A DNA stretch of 64,000 nt from Arthrobacter sp. 31Y (GCF_000526335.1 NZ_JAFW01000001.1:3534001-3598000), one strand, 5' to 3'; positions 42,821 through 51,876 are shown, numbered from the stretch's first letter. Numbers and translations: made by a program. The notes: generated by a model not told the origin, from the sequence alone.

Positions 42821-44137
42821 ATGGCTACACATCTTGGCCCCTTCCAGGCGGCGGAAGGCGCTGGTCCAGGACGGCGAACCTTCCTCAAGACGCTGGGCAT
42901 CGGCGCAGTTGCTGCATCGGGCATTCCGCTGCTGTCGGCCTGCACCGGCGGCTCGGGTTCGGCTCCCGGCGCGGCTTCGAAGAGCCTCACCTTTGGCTCC
43001 GGTTCATCCGACGAGGTTCCCCGCAATGCCTACAAAGCGGTAACGGACGCCTTCACAAAGAAGTCGGGCTTCGACGTGGTGACCAACGTGGTTCCCCACA
43101 ACGACTTCCAGAACAAGATCAACTCCTACTTGCAGGGCAGCCCGGATGACTCCTTCACCTGGTTCGCCGGTTACCGCATGCAGTACTACGCAGAGAAGGG
43201 CTTGCTGGCTCCCGTCGACGACGTCTGGGAGAAGATCGGCGGAAACTTCTCCGATGCCATCAAGAAGGCTTCCACAGGCCCCGACGGAAAAATGTACCTG
43301 GTTCCCAACTACAACTACCCGTGGGGCTTCTTCTACCGGAAGAGCCTCTGGGCCGAAAAAGGCTATGCAGTGCCGGCCACTTTCGACGAGCTGACAACCC
43401 TGGCTGCCAAGATGAAGGCCGATGGCATCATTCCGATCGGCTTTGCCGACAAGGATGGCTGGCCCGCCATGGGCACCTTCGACTACATCAACATGCGCCT
43501 CAACGGGTACCAGTTCCACGTCGACCTCACCGCGCACAAGGAGAGTTGGGACCAGAAGAAGGTCAGCGACGTCTTCGATACGTGGAAGGCGCTCCTGCCG
43601 TTCCAGGACCCTGCAGCCCTGGGGCAGACCTGGCAGGATGCGGCCAAGGCCCTCGAAGCCAAGAAGACCGGCATGTATCTACTGGGTTCCTTCGTGACCC
43701 AGCAATTCACAGATCCCGCAGTGCTGGCCGACATCGACTTCTTTCCGTTCCCCGAGATCGCCATGGAAGGCACTGACGCCGTTGAGGCTCCTATCGATGG
43801 CCTGCTGCTGTCGAAGAAGGGTGGCGAGAATCAGGCAGCCCGCGACTACCTTGCCTTCATGGGAACTCCTGAGGGCCAGGACGCTTACGCGGCCGTGGAT
43901 ACCTCCAACATCGCAACGGTGAAGGGCGCCGATGCGTCCAAGTACTCTGCTCTGAACAAGAAGTGTGCGGACACCATTGCCAATGCGAAGTACATCAGCC
44001 AGTTCCTGGACCGCGATGCCTTGCCAGCCATGGCCAACAACGTCATGATTCCGGCTCTTCAGTCCTTCATCAAGGACGGAAGCGTCGATGTGAAAAACCT
44101 GGAAGCGCAGGCAAAGTCACTCTACGCGGCCCAATAG
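42821..44137 (+). CDS. ABC sugar importer 1, substrate-binding lipoprotein
   Basis: 438 residues; AAGGAG before the ATG. The N-terminus has a twin-arginine motif (GRRTFLK) and a lipobox LLSAC with Cys41, so it is probably exported folded by Tat and lipid-anchored. The remainder is a family 1 extracellular solute-binding protein (CUT1 type) with an N-terminal lobe start LTFGSGSSDEVPRN and a typical TWYAGYRMQY-like hinge region. Two permeases follow. It should bind a galacto-oligosaccharide, inferred from the shared LacI regulon. Confidence 0.9.
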   Translation: MATHLGPFQAAEGAGPGRRTFLKTLGIGAVAASGIPLLSACTGGSGSAPGAASKSLTFGSGSSDEVPRNAYKAVTDAFTKKSGFDVVTNVVPHNDFQNKINSYLQGSPDDSFTWFAGYRMQYYAEKGLLAPVDDVWEKIGGNFSDAIKKASTGPDGKMYLVPNYNYPWGFFYRKSLWAEKGYAVPATFDELTTLAAKMKADGIIPIGFADKDGWPAMGTFDYINMRLNGYQFHVDLTAHKESWDQKKVSDVFDTWKALLPFQDPAALGQTWQDAAKALEAKKTGMYLLGSFVTQQFTDPAVLADIDFFPFPEIAMEGTDAVEAPIDGLLLSKKGGENQAARDYLAFMGTPEGQDAYAAVDTSNIATVKGADASKYSALNKKCADTIANAKYISQFLDRDALPAMANNVMIPALQSFIKDGSVDVKNLEAQAKSLYAAQ

Positions 44138-44148
44138 CGTAGGCCTGC

Positions 44149-44181
44149 CCTGGCCATACGGTTGCTGGTCAACCGGCCAGG
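44149..44181 (+). other. mRNA hairpin between binding protein and permease
   Basis: CCTGGCC (44149-44155) and a GGTTG segment pair with CAACC and GGCCAGG (ending 44181) around a small bulge. Such hairpins after a binding-protein gene usually raise its expression over the permeases by protecting the upstream mRNA. Confidence 0.6.
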
Positions 44182-44253
44182 CGTCCCGAGCAAGGGTCGG
44201 CCGCGGATTACACCGTGGCCGGCCCGTGCGCGACGAATACCAAAGGAATTCCC

Positions 44254-45264
44254 ATGAGTACCACAGCCGAAAAACCGGCCTCCCCGAACAGCGGGCCCCC
44301 CACAGGCGGCGCCCAACCCGGGCCAGCACACGCCCCGTCGGCAACTACCGGACGAAAGCGCAAGAAGTCCGGGCGGGTTCGTCGCCTAAGCCGCCGGGAC
44401 AAAATCGTCCTCGGCGTGATGGTGGGCCTCCCAACGCTCATCCAACTGCTGTTTGTCTGGTTGCCCACCCTCGCCTCCATTGCACTCAGCTTCACCCGAT
44501 GGAATGGGCTGGACCTGGCAGACATCAAGTCTGCCGGGACCGAGAATTACGAGTTCATCAGTCAGAACTACCCACCGTTCTGGCCGGCCATGCAGCACAA
44601 CGTGCTGTGGCTGGCTTTCCTGGCCCTGATTGCAACGCCGCTGGGCCTTCTGCTCGCTGTGCTCCTGGACCAGAAGATCCGGGGAAGCAAGATCTACCAA
44701 AGCATCTTCTTCACGCCCGTCATGCTCTCCCTGGCATTGATCGGTATTATCTGGCAGCTCTTCTACAACCGCGACAGCGGTCTGCTGAACTTCCTGCTCG
44801 GTACAGCCGGCACGCCCCAGGCCGTGGACTGGTTTGGCGACTCGAACGTCAACATCTGGGCCGCCATGATCGCAGCTACGTGGCGCCACGCAGGCTACGT
44901 CATGATCCTTTACTTGGCTGGCCTGAAGGGTGTGGACCCCGCCCTCAGGGAAGCAGCGTCGATTGACGGCGCCAACGCGGTTCAGACCTTCTTCCGCGTA
45001 GTCTTCCCCGCCATGCGCCCGGTCAACATCGTTATTGTGGTCATCACCATCATTGAGTCCCTCCGCGCCTTTGACATCGTTTACGTCATCAACCGTGGCA
45101 CCAACGGGCTTGAACTGCTCAGCGCATTGGTCATCCAAAACCTGATCGGTGAAGGCCAGGTGATCGGCGTCGGTTCGGCCTTGGCCGTAGTGCTGCTGGT
45201 GATTTCCTTGGTACCGATTGTCTTCTACCTCATCCGCACCTTCGGCAAGGAGAAAGAGGCATGA
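44254..45264 (+). CDS. ABC sugar importer 1, permease (MalF type)
   Basis: 336 residues from the ATG at 44254, preceded by AAAGGA; the frame is open to 44215 but without a site. A Pro/Gly-rich tail of about 60 residues precedes six membrane helices. The EAA motif that docks the ATPase is EAASIDGANAVQTFFRVVFP near residue 230. It overlaps the next permease by four bases. No ATP-binding gene is present in the locus, so it must use a shared MsiK/MsmK-type ATPase encoded elsewhere. Confidence 0.92.
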   Translation: MSTTAEKPASPNSGPPTGGAQPGPAHAPSATTGRKRKKSGRVRRLSRRDKIVLGVMVGLPTLIQLLFVWLPTLASIALSFTRWNGLDLADIKSAGTENYEFISQNYPPFWPAMQHNVLWLAFLALIATPLGLLLAVLLDQKIRGSKIYQSIFFTPVMLSLALIGIIWQLFYNRDSGLLNFLLGTAGTPQAVDWFGDSNVNIWAAMIAATWRHAGYVMILYLAGLKGVDPALREAASIDGANAVQTFFRVVFPAMRPVNIVIVVITIIESLRAFDIVYVINRGTNGLELLSALVIQNLIGEGQVIGVGSALAVVLLVISLVPIVFYLIRTFGKEKEA

Positions 45265-46163
45265 GCACCATCGCCCGCACCCTTCCTGTCCAGACCGGCA
45301 GGACCGGCAAAACCGGCAAACGCCACTATGGCACGCACATCTTCCTCATCGTCATGGCTGCCATCTGGCTTGTGCCGCTGCTCTGGTCGCTTTATACGGC
45401 GCTCCGACCCAAAGAGGACACCGACAAATACGGCTACTTCAGCTTCGGTGGCAGCTTCGGCTTCGAGAACTTCGTCCAGGCCTGGAACCAAGGAGGATTC
45501 TCGAAGTACTTCCTGAACTCAGTCCTGATCACCGTACCCACCGTCCTGCTGACGCTTCTCTTCGCGTCCATGATGGCCTTCGCAGTATCGCGGGTGAGCT
45601 GGAAGTTCAATATCACGCTGTTGATCATGTTCACGGCCGGTAACCTCCTGCCCCCGCAGGTCCTCGCAGCACCGCTGTTTGAGATGTTCAAGCATGTTTC
45701 CTTGCCGTACTCCATCAGCGATTCCGGCAACCTGCTCAATACCTACATAGCCGTCATCATTGTGGACACTGCTTTCCAGATTGGCTTCTGCACCTTTGTG
45801 CTCTCCAATTACATGAAAGCCCTGCCGCAAGACCTGACGGAAGCTGCGTTGGTGGATGGCGCTGGAATCTGGCGGCAGTACTGGAACATCATCATGCCAC
45901 TCTGCCGTCCGGCACTCGCAGCTTTGGGCACGCTGCAAGTCATCTTCATCTACAACGACTTCTTCTGGCCATTGCTGTTTATCCAGAGCGGCGACAGGCT
46001 CCCGATCACTACCGCCATCAACAACCTTCAGGGCCAGTTCCTGAGCAATTACAACCTGATCGCGGCCGGTGCCATGATCACTTTGATTCCCACCATGATC
46101 ATTTACCTGGTCCTGCAACGACAGTTCGTGGCCGGGCTTACCCTGGGCGCAAGCAAGGGGTAG
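45261..46163 (+). CDS. ABC sugar importer 1, permease (MalG type)
   Basis: 300 residues, start ATG overlapping the previous stop (ATGA). Six helices and the EAA motif EAALVDGAGIWRQYWNIIMP near residue 195. Forms the heterodimeric membrane channel with the previous gene. The operon ends at the hairpin 46183-46212, where it converges with the first LacI gene. Confidence 0.92.
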   Translation: MSTIARTLPVQTGRTGKTGKRHYGTHIFLIVMAAIWLVPLLWSLYTALRPKEDTDKYGYFSFGGSFGFENFVQAWNQGGFSKYFLNSVLITVPTVLLTLLFASMMAFAVSRVSWKFNITLLIMFTAGNLLPPQVLAAPLFEMFKHVSLPYSISDSGNLLNTYIAVIIVDTAFQIGFCTFVLSNYMKALPQDLTEAALVDGAGIWRQYWNIIMPLCRPALAALGTLQVIFIYNDFFWPLLFIQSGDRLPITTAINNLQGQFLSNYNLIAAGAMITLIPTMIIYLVLQRQFVAGLTLGASKG

Positions 46164-46182
46164 CAGGACTGTCGAGGTGTAG

Positions 46183-46212
46183 CTGCGGAGGAGGGTTAAC
46201 CCTTATCCGCAG
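46183..46212. terminator. Bidirectional hairpin between importer 1 and the LacI gene
   Basis: CTGCGGA..AGGGTT (46183-46197) pairs with AACCCT..TCCGCAG (46198-46212), with two mismatched positions and no unpaired loop at DNA level. It includes the stop codon of the LacI gene on the minus strand, so the terminator and coding end overlap. Confidence 0.65.
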
Positions 46213-47326
46213 TTACGCGCTTTTTCCGGACAGGTGGCCGTGCGCTGGCAGGGGGAGCGGCAGTGCTCTTGCGCACCACCATGTTGGTAGGCACGGTGGT
46301 GAAATCGTCCACCGAACCGGTGCCGGCAATCTGCTGAAGCAGGTTTTCGATGCTCAGGCGGCCCACGGCGTAGAAATCCTGGTGGATGGTTGTCAGTGGC
46401 GGCCAGAAGGATGTGGACTCGTCCAGGTCGTCGAATCCCACAATGCTGACATCGTCCGGAATGCTCCGTCCTTGTTCGTGCAGAGCCCGCATGGCCCCCA
46501 GGGCCATTTGGTCATTGGCGGCAAAGATGGCCGTGACATCCAGGTTGCGTGCGAGTTCCAGGCCAATTTGGTAGCCGGATTCGGTGGACCAGTCGCCGTG
46601 GAGGACGGGCGGGGCAACAATCCCGGCCTCCTCCAACGTCCGCTTCCAGGACTCTTCCCGGTGGGTGGCCGAGAAGGAAGTTGTGGGTCCACCAATATGC
46701 CACACCTGCCGGTGGCCAAGGTCCAGGAGGTGCTGCGTGGCGAACCTTGCACCCTGGGCCTGGTCCGTATCCACCATGGGATAGCCGAAACCGGCGTTGG
46801 AATCGATCACCACGGCCGGGAGGTCCTCAGGAAGCGTTATGTCAGCGTCATCCAAAAGGTGGGCCTCGAAGATGACAACCACACCGTCGACCTGCTGCTC
46901 CCGCAGTCTTTCGTAAGCCCCGGACACGGTTCCGGTGGTGGGGTCCTGCACGGGAATGAGCGTCACGGAATAACCAGCCCGCGAGGCAGCCGTGGCAATG
47001 GCATCCAAAGTGCGCATGTTGCCGAAGCTGGAGAGCGTGAACATGATGACGCCGATGGATTTGAACTGGCCGCTCTTCAGTGCACGCGCTGCCCTGTTGG
47101 GCCTGTAGCCGAGTTGCTTCATGGCGTCGAGCACGCGGTTCTTAGTGGATTCTTCGACATTGGTGAGTCCGTTGGAAACCCGCGAAACGGTTTGTGCCGA
47201 AACACCCGCGGCCTTGGCAACGTCCCCAATGGACGGGCCTCGAGTGGCGCGCTTCTTGGGCGCGGGCTTCGTGGACTCCTTGGGCGGGACCGCCGGAGCC
47301 TTGGTGGTGGTGTTCTCCTGATCCAT
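46196..47326 (-). CDS. LacI-family regulator 1 of the galactan regulon
   Basis: 376 residues from the ATG at 47326 (GAGGTG 5 bases upstream). Lys/Pro-rich N-terminal extension, then the helix-turn-helix GPSIGDVAKAAGVSAQTVSR, hinge helix RAARALKSGQFKSIGVI, and a periplasmic-binding-like sensor domain (about 85-345). The recognition-helix words SAQTVSRVSNGLTNVEE are identical in the neighbouring paralogue, so both should read the same operator. A degenerate copy of that operator (ATGTTCACCTCAACAG) overlaps its own start. It likely represses the galactan genes until a galactoside binds. Confidence 0.93.
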   Translation of the reverse strand: MDQENTTTKAPAVPPKESTKPAPKKRATRGPSIGDVAKAAGVSAQTVSRVSNGLTNVEESTKNRVLDAMKQLGYRPNRAARALKSGQFKSIGVIMFTLSSFGNMRTLDAIATAASRAGYSVTLIPVQDPTTGTVSGAYERLREQQVDGVVVIFEAHLLDDADITLPEDLPAVVIDSNAGFGYPMVDTDQAQGARFATQHLLDLGHRQVWHIGGPTTSFSATHREESWKRTLEEAGIVAPPVLHGDWSTESGYQIGLELARNLDVTAIFAANDQMALGAMRALHEQGRSIPDDVSIVGFDDLDESTSFWPPLTTIHQDFYAVGRLSIENLLQQIAGTGSVDDFTTVPTNMVVRKSTAAPPASARPPVRKKRVTADKG

Positions 47327-47416
47327 GTTCACCTCAACAGGTTACTTGCAATCGCTGCCTATTTGCCTGAGAACCAAGCCGTGCACCGGAAGTATCCACT
47401 GGTGGTCAGCTGGTGA

Positions 47417-48508
47417 TTACCCGGCCGGCGCGGCCGTGCTTTTGCGCACCATGAGGCGGGTCGGCACCGTTGTGACAACGCTGGCCGGGGTGTTTCCGGC
47501 GATCTGCTGAAGCAACTTTTCAATGCTCAGCCGGCCAACTGCGAGGAAATCTTGACGGATGGTGGTCAGGGGCGGCCAGAAGGACGTGGACTCCTCGAGG
47601 TCATCAAATCCCACAACGCTGACATCCTCCGGGATGAGGCGCCCAAGTTCATGAAGGGCTCGCATTGCCCCGAGCGCCATCTGATCGTTCGCGGCGAAGA
47701 TTGCGGTGACTTCCCGATCGCGGCCGAGCTCCATCCCCACCTGATATCCGGATTCGGTGGTCCAATCTCCATGAAGGACAGTGGGCGCTTCGATGCCTGC
47801 CTCGTCCAGCGTCCGTCTCCAGGACTCTTCCCGGTGCCTGGCTGAAAAGGAAGACACCGGGCCCCCTATGTGCCAAACCTGCTGGTGGCCTAGATCGAGG
47901 AGGTGCTCGGTAGCAAAGCGCGCACCCTCGGCCTGGTCTGTATCCACCATGGGATAGCCGTAACCGGGGCTTGAATCGATGACCACAGCGGGGAGGTCCT
48001 CGGGCAACGTAATGTCCGCACGATCAAACAGGTGCGCTTCGAAGATGATGACCACTCCGTCCACATCCTGTTCCTTCAGCCGGTTGTAGGCACCTGTCAC
48101 GGTACCTGTAGTGGGATCGTGGAGGGGGATGAGGTTCACCGAGTAGCCGGCCTGTGACGCAGCCGTGGCGATTGCATCCAGGGTGCGTCTGTTGCCGTAG
48201 GTCGAGAGATTGAACATGATGACGCCAATGGATTTGAACTGACCGCTCTTGAGTGCGCGGGCGGCCCTGTTAGGCCGATAGCCCAGTTGTTTCATGGCGT
48301 CCAGCACCCGCTGCTTGGTCTTTTCTTCAACATTCGTCAGGCCGTTGGATACGCGGGAGACGGTCTGGGCGGAAACCCCGGCTGCTCGTGCAACATCGCC
48401 GATTGAGGGGCCGCGGGCAGCTCGGGCACTCCTGACCGAGGGTGAATCGCTGCTGGGCGACGTGCTGGCCGGGCTAACACTGTCCGCGGCATCCTCTTGT
48501 ATGTTCAC
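47417..48508 (-). CDS. LacI-family regulator 2 of the galactan regulon
   Basis: 363 residues, about 75-80% identical to regulator 1, arranged in tandem with it. Start given as GTG 48508, but aligned to regulator 1 the Shine-Dalgarno-like AGGTG is followed by AACATA where regulator 1 has AACATG, so initiation may be at the GTG or at the non-standard ATA. The GTG lies inside operator 48501-48516, so the protein should repress itself. Differences concentrate in the sensor domain and C-terminal tail, consistent with different inducers read through the same DNA site. Confidence 0.9.
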   Translation of the reverse strand: MNIQEDAADSVSPASTSPSSDSPSVRSARAARGPSIGDVARAAGVSAQTVSRVSNGLTNVEEKTKQRVLDAMKQLGYRPNRAARALKSGQFKSIGVIMFNLSTYGNRRTLDAIATAASQAGYSVNLIPLHDPTTGTVTGAYNRLKEQDVDGVVIIFEAHLFDRADITLPEDLPAVVIDSSPGYGYPMVDTDQAEGARFATEHLLDLGHQQVWHIGGPVSSFSARHREESWRRTLDEAGIEAPTVLHGDWTTESGYQVGMELGRDREVTAIFAANDQMALGAMRALHELGRLIPEDVSVVGFDDLEESTSFWPPLTTIRQDFLAVGRLSIEKLLQQIAGNTPASVVTTVPTRLMVRKSTAAPAG

Positions 48509-48550
48509 CTAAACATGCTAATCTTCTTTCAAGAATGTTTGCGTAAACAT
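48497..48550 (+). promoter_or_regulatory. LacI-controlled promoter of importer 2/galactose operon and of LacI 2
   Basis: -35 TTGTAT (48497-48502), 16-base spacer, -10 TAATCT (48519-48524). Operator ATGTTCACCTAAACAT (48501-48516) fills the spacer and operator ATGTTTGCGTAAACAT (48535-48550) lies at or just after the predicted transcript start. The first also covers the start codon of the divergent LacI 2 gene, so one site can control both directions. Confidence 0.82.
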
Positions 48551-48572
48551 AACGAGAGAAGAAGAAATCATC

Positions 48573-49490
48573 ATGACAACGACGTCGCCCGTGGCCGACG
48601 CTCTACCCTCGGTCCGATCCCGGAAAACTGCAGGACGATGGATGGGGTGGGCATTCGTTGGCCCGTTCATGGCCGTGTTTCTGCTGGTATTCGTGGCGCC
48701 CGTCCTCTACGCGTTCTACTTGAGCCTCTTCCAGAACCAAATGGTGGGCGGTGACAAGTTCGTCGGGGGAGCCAACTATTTTCAGGCGCTTGGCGATCCC
48801 CAGTTCTGGGACTCCGTGATCAGGGTGGCACTCTTCCTGGTGGTCCAGGTCCCCATCATGTTGTTCCTCGCCTTGTTCGCCGCCTTGGCCCTGGACAGCG
48901 GCCGTCTCCGCGCGTCGTCGTTCTTCCGTATTTCGGTGTTCCTCCCGTACGCGGTTCCTGCAGTGGTAGCGACGTTGATGTGGGGATTCATTTACGGTCC
49001 CCGGTTTGGCCTGTTCGGCAGCATCAACGACTTCTTCGGTTTGAACCTTGCTGAGCCCCTGTCTTCGAGCTGGATCCTCGCATCAATCGGCAACATCAAC
49101 ACGTGGGAGTTCACCGGCTACAACATGCTGATCTTCTATTCGGCGCTGAAGGTGATCCCTGCGGAACTCTATGAGGCAGCGAACCTTGACGGAGCAGGCA
49201 CTTTCCGGGTGATCCGGAGCATCAAGCTTCCCTCCATCCGCGGAGCAATCGGCATAGCGAGTATCTTCTCGGTCATTGGCAGCTTCCAGTTGTTCAACGA
49301 GCCCAACATCCTCAAGGCGTTGGCACCAAACTCCATCAGCTCCTACTTCACGCCGAACATGTACGCCTTCAACCTCTCGTTCGCAGGCCAGCAGTTCAAT
49401 TACGCCGCGGCGATCTCCATCATCATGGGCGTCCTCACCGTGGTGGTCGCCTATGTCGTCCAGATTTCCGGCTCGCGAAAGGATGCCTAG
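48573..49490 (+). CDS. ABC sugar importer 2, permease (MalF type)
   Basis: 305 residues, six helices, EAA motif EAANLDGAGTFRVIRSIKLP near residue 205. AGAAGAAA precedes the ATG. First gene of a long operon running to the WxL-like copy 2 terminator. Different from importer 1 at sequence level, so the two systems are not a recent duplication. Confidence 0.92.
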   Translation: MTTTSPVADALPSVRSRKTAGRWMGWAFVGPFMAVFLLVFVAPVLYAFYLSLFQNQMVGGDKFVGGANYFQALGDPQFWDSVIRVALFLVVQVPIMLFLALFAALALDSGRLRASSFFRISVFLPYAVPAVVATLMWGFIYGPRFGLFGSINDFFGLNLAEPLSSSWILASIGNINTWEFTGYNMLIFYSALKVIPAELYEAANLDGAGTFRVIRSIKLPSIRGAIGIASIFSVIGSFQLFNEPNILKALAPNSISSYFTPNMYAFNLSFAGQQFNYAAAISIIMGVLTVVVAYVVQISGSRKDA

Positions 49491-49493
49491 CCC

Positions 49494-50450
49494 ATGTCCG
49501 TCCGTTTGAGCCCAGCCCATTCCCGGGAGACTTCGCCTAAACCGTCACCGGCTGCGAAGACCCGGCGGTCACCTGCACCCACGTTCAACACCCGGCGCCG
49601 CGGCGTCACCCGGAAGCGCAGCTCCGTCCTCCTCACCATCCTGATGGGGGTCATGGCTGTGTACGCACTGCTTCCCTTGTTCTGGCTCGTGGTCAATTCC
49701 ACCAAGACCCAGACGTCCCTTTTCAGCTCGTTCGGCCTGTGGTTCTCCGGGGACTTCGCCCTGTGGGACAACATCGTGGGCACCCTGACCTATAACGACG
49801 GCGAATTCCTGCGCTGGCTCGCCAACACCGTGCTCTACGTGGTGGTGGGTGCAGGCGGAGCGACATTCCTTGCCACCCTGGCAGGCTACGGACTGGCCAA
49901 GTTTGATTTTCCGGGCAAGCGCGGCGTCTTCGCAGTGGTTCTGGGCGCGGTGGCTATTCCGGGCACTGCCCTTGCCGTCCCAACGTTCCTCATGTTCAGC
50001 CAGATGGGACTCACCAACACCCCATGGTCGGTGATCATCCCGTCCCTGATCAGCCCGTTCGGGCTCTACCTGGTGTGGATCTACGCCCTCGAGTCCGTAC
50101 CGACGGAAGTGCTGGAGGCAGCCCGCATGGACGGAGCAGGGGAGTTCCGAACCTTCTTCACCATCTCGCTGAGAATGCTGGCACCGGGCTTCATCACCGT
50201 CCTCCTGTTCACCGTGGTGGCCACGTGGAACAACTACTTCCTCCCCTTGATCATGTTGAGCCAATCAACCTGGTACCCGCTCACCGTGGGGCTCAACAGC
50301 TGGAACGCCCAAGCGACCACGGCCGGAGGCGAGGCCATCTACAACCTCGTCATCACCGGATCACTGCTCACCATCGTGCCCATCGTGGGGGCGTTCCTCT
50401 TCCTCCAGCGCTTCTGGCAGTCGGGACTATCTGCCGGAAGCGTCAAGTAA
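49494..50450 (+). CDS. ABC sugar importer 2, permease (MalG type)
   Basis: 318 residues starting three bases after the previous stop. A basic N-terminal tail of about 45 residues precedes six helices; EAA motif EAARMDGAGEFRTFFTISLR near residue 210. Pairs with the preceding permease. No ATPase gene nearby. Confidence 0.92.
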   Translation: MSVRLSPAHSRETSPKPSPAAKTRRSPAPTFNTRRRGVTRKRSSVLLTILMGVMAVYALLPLFWLVVNSTKTQTSLFSSFGLWFSGDFALWDNIVGTLTYNDGEFLRWLANTVLYVVVGAGGATFLATLAGYGLAKFDFPGKRGVFAVVLGAVAIPGTALAVPTFLMFSQMGLTNTPWSVIIPSLISPFGLYLVWIYALESVPTEVLEAARMDGAGEFRTFFTISLRMLAPGFITVLLFTVVATWNNYFLPLIMLSQSTWYPLTVGLNSWNAQATTAGGEAIYNLVITGSLLTIVPIVGAFLFLQRFWQSGLSAGSVK

Positions 50451-50459
50451 CAAGACCCG

Positions 50460-50483
50460 ACGACGGCGACCTCCCGCCGTCGT
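50460..50483 (+). other. mRNA hairpin before binding-protein gene
   Basis: ACGACGGCG (50460-50468) pairs perfectly with CGCCGTCGT (50475-50483) around six bases, between the permease stop and the binding-protein start. No T tract, so it is probably a processing or stability element. Confidence 0.6.
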
Positions 50484-50520
50484 GAATCTCCCAAACCGCA
50501 TCTGAAAGGCACCACATTCA

Positions 50521-51876
50521 ATGAAGAACAATCATCGCTTCCGGCGGGCAGCCGGCGCCGCTCTGGCGGCAAGCCTCCTAATGGGTGGCCTCGCCGCCTG
50601 CAGCGGCTCCGGCACAACGGCCAACGCCGGGGCCGAAGGCGCCAGCGCCGAGGACATCGCGAAGGCACTGGACACCGAGACCACCCTCACAGTGTGGGGT
50701 TGGGCGCCGCAGCTCGAACCGATCGTGGAGGCCTTCGAAGCCAAGTACCCCAAGGTCCACGTTAACCTGGAGAACGTGGGAACGGGCAACGCCCACTACA
50801 CCAAGCTTCAGAACGCTGTTAAAGCCGGAAGCGGGGCTCCGGACGTTGCACAGATCGAATACAACGCCCTGCCGCAGTTCGCCCTGTCCGATTCCTTGGT
50901 CAACCTGAAGGACTTCGGCGCGGAGGAGCTCAAGGACAATTACACTGCGTCAACTTGGGGCTCGGTGAACCTCAACGGTGGCGTCTACGCCCTGCCTCAG
51001 GACTCAGGTCCCATGGCCATGTTCTACCGGGCAGATGTGTTCGAGAAGCACGGCATCAGCGTCCCCACCACCTGGGATGAATACGTTGCCGCCGGCAAGG
51101 CAATTCACGCCGCGGATCCCAAGGCGTACATCACCAACGACACCGGTGATGCGGGCTTCACCACCAGCATGATCTGGCAGGCCGGCGGCAAGCCGTACAC
51201 GGTGGACGGAAACACCAACGTCAGCATTGACCTCCAGGATGAAGGTGCCAAGAAGTGGACCGGGACCTGGAACCAGCTCCTCAAGGACGATCTGGTTGCC
51301 CCCATCACCAGCTGGAGCGACGAGTGGTACAAGGGCCTTTCCGACGGCAGCATCGCCACCCTGATCATTGGCGCATGGATGCCCGCCAACCTTGAATCCG
51401 GCGCGGAGGCAGCCAGCGGCAAGTGGCGTGTAGCGCCCATGCCCACCTACGAAACGGGAGCAGCCGCCACGGCTGAAAACGGCGGCGGTGGCGACGCCGT
51501 CATGAAGCAGAGTAAGAACAAGGCTGCAGCCTACGGCTTCCTTCAGTTCGCGAACGGTCCCGAAGGGTCCAAGATCCACGCCGCGAACGGCGGATTCCCC
51601 TCCACCACGGCTGATCTGGAGAGCGATTCGTTCCTGAACGCCGAGAACGCCTACTTCGGCGGCCAGAAAATCAACGAGGTCCTGGTCCAGGCGTCCAAGG
51701 ACGTGGTGCCGGGCTGGAGCTACCTTCCCTTCCAGACCTACGCCAACAGCATCTACAGCGACACCGTTGGCCAGGCTTACGGCTCCAAGGGTGACCTGAA
51801 CGACGGCTTGAAGGCTTGGCAAGACGCCACCGCCAAGTACGGACAGCAGCAAGGCTTCACAGTTACCACCAAGTAA
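50521..51876 (+). CDS. ABC sugar importer 2, substrate-binding lipoprotein
   Basis: 451 residues. Sec-type lipoprotein signal with lipobox LAAC (Cys27), unlike the Tat-type signal of importer 1. Family 1 solute-binding fold: TLTVWGWAPQLEPIVEAFEAKYPKV-type start of lobe 1 near residue 57, and GYLPFQ-like closing strand near the C-terminus. Located after its permeases instead of before them. Likely binds galactobiose or short galacto-oligosaccharides, given the downstream GH35 enzyme. Confidence 0.92.
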   Translation: MKNNHRFRRAAGAALAASLLMGGLAACSGSGTTANAGAEGASAEDIAKALDTETTLTVWGWAPQLEPIVEAFEAKYPKVHVNLENVGTGNAHYTKLQNAVKAGSGAPDVAQIEYNALPQFALSDSLVNLKDFGAEELKDNYTASTWGSVNLNGGVYALPQDSGPMAMFYRADVFEKHGISVPTTWDEYVAAGKAIHAADPKAYITNDTGDAGFTTSMIWQAGGKPYTVDGNTNVSIDLQDEGAKKWTGTWNQLLKDDLVAPITSWSDEWYKGLSDGSIATLIIGAWMPANLESGAEAASGKWRVAPMPTYETGAAATAENGGGGDAVMKQSKNKAAAYGFLQFANGPEGSKIHAANGGFPSTTADLESDSFLNAENAYFGGQKINEVLVQASKDVVPGWSYLPFQTYANSIYSDTVGQAYGSKGDLNDGLKAWQDATAKYGQQQGFTVTTK

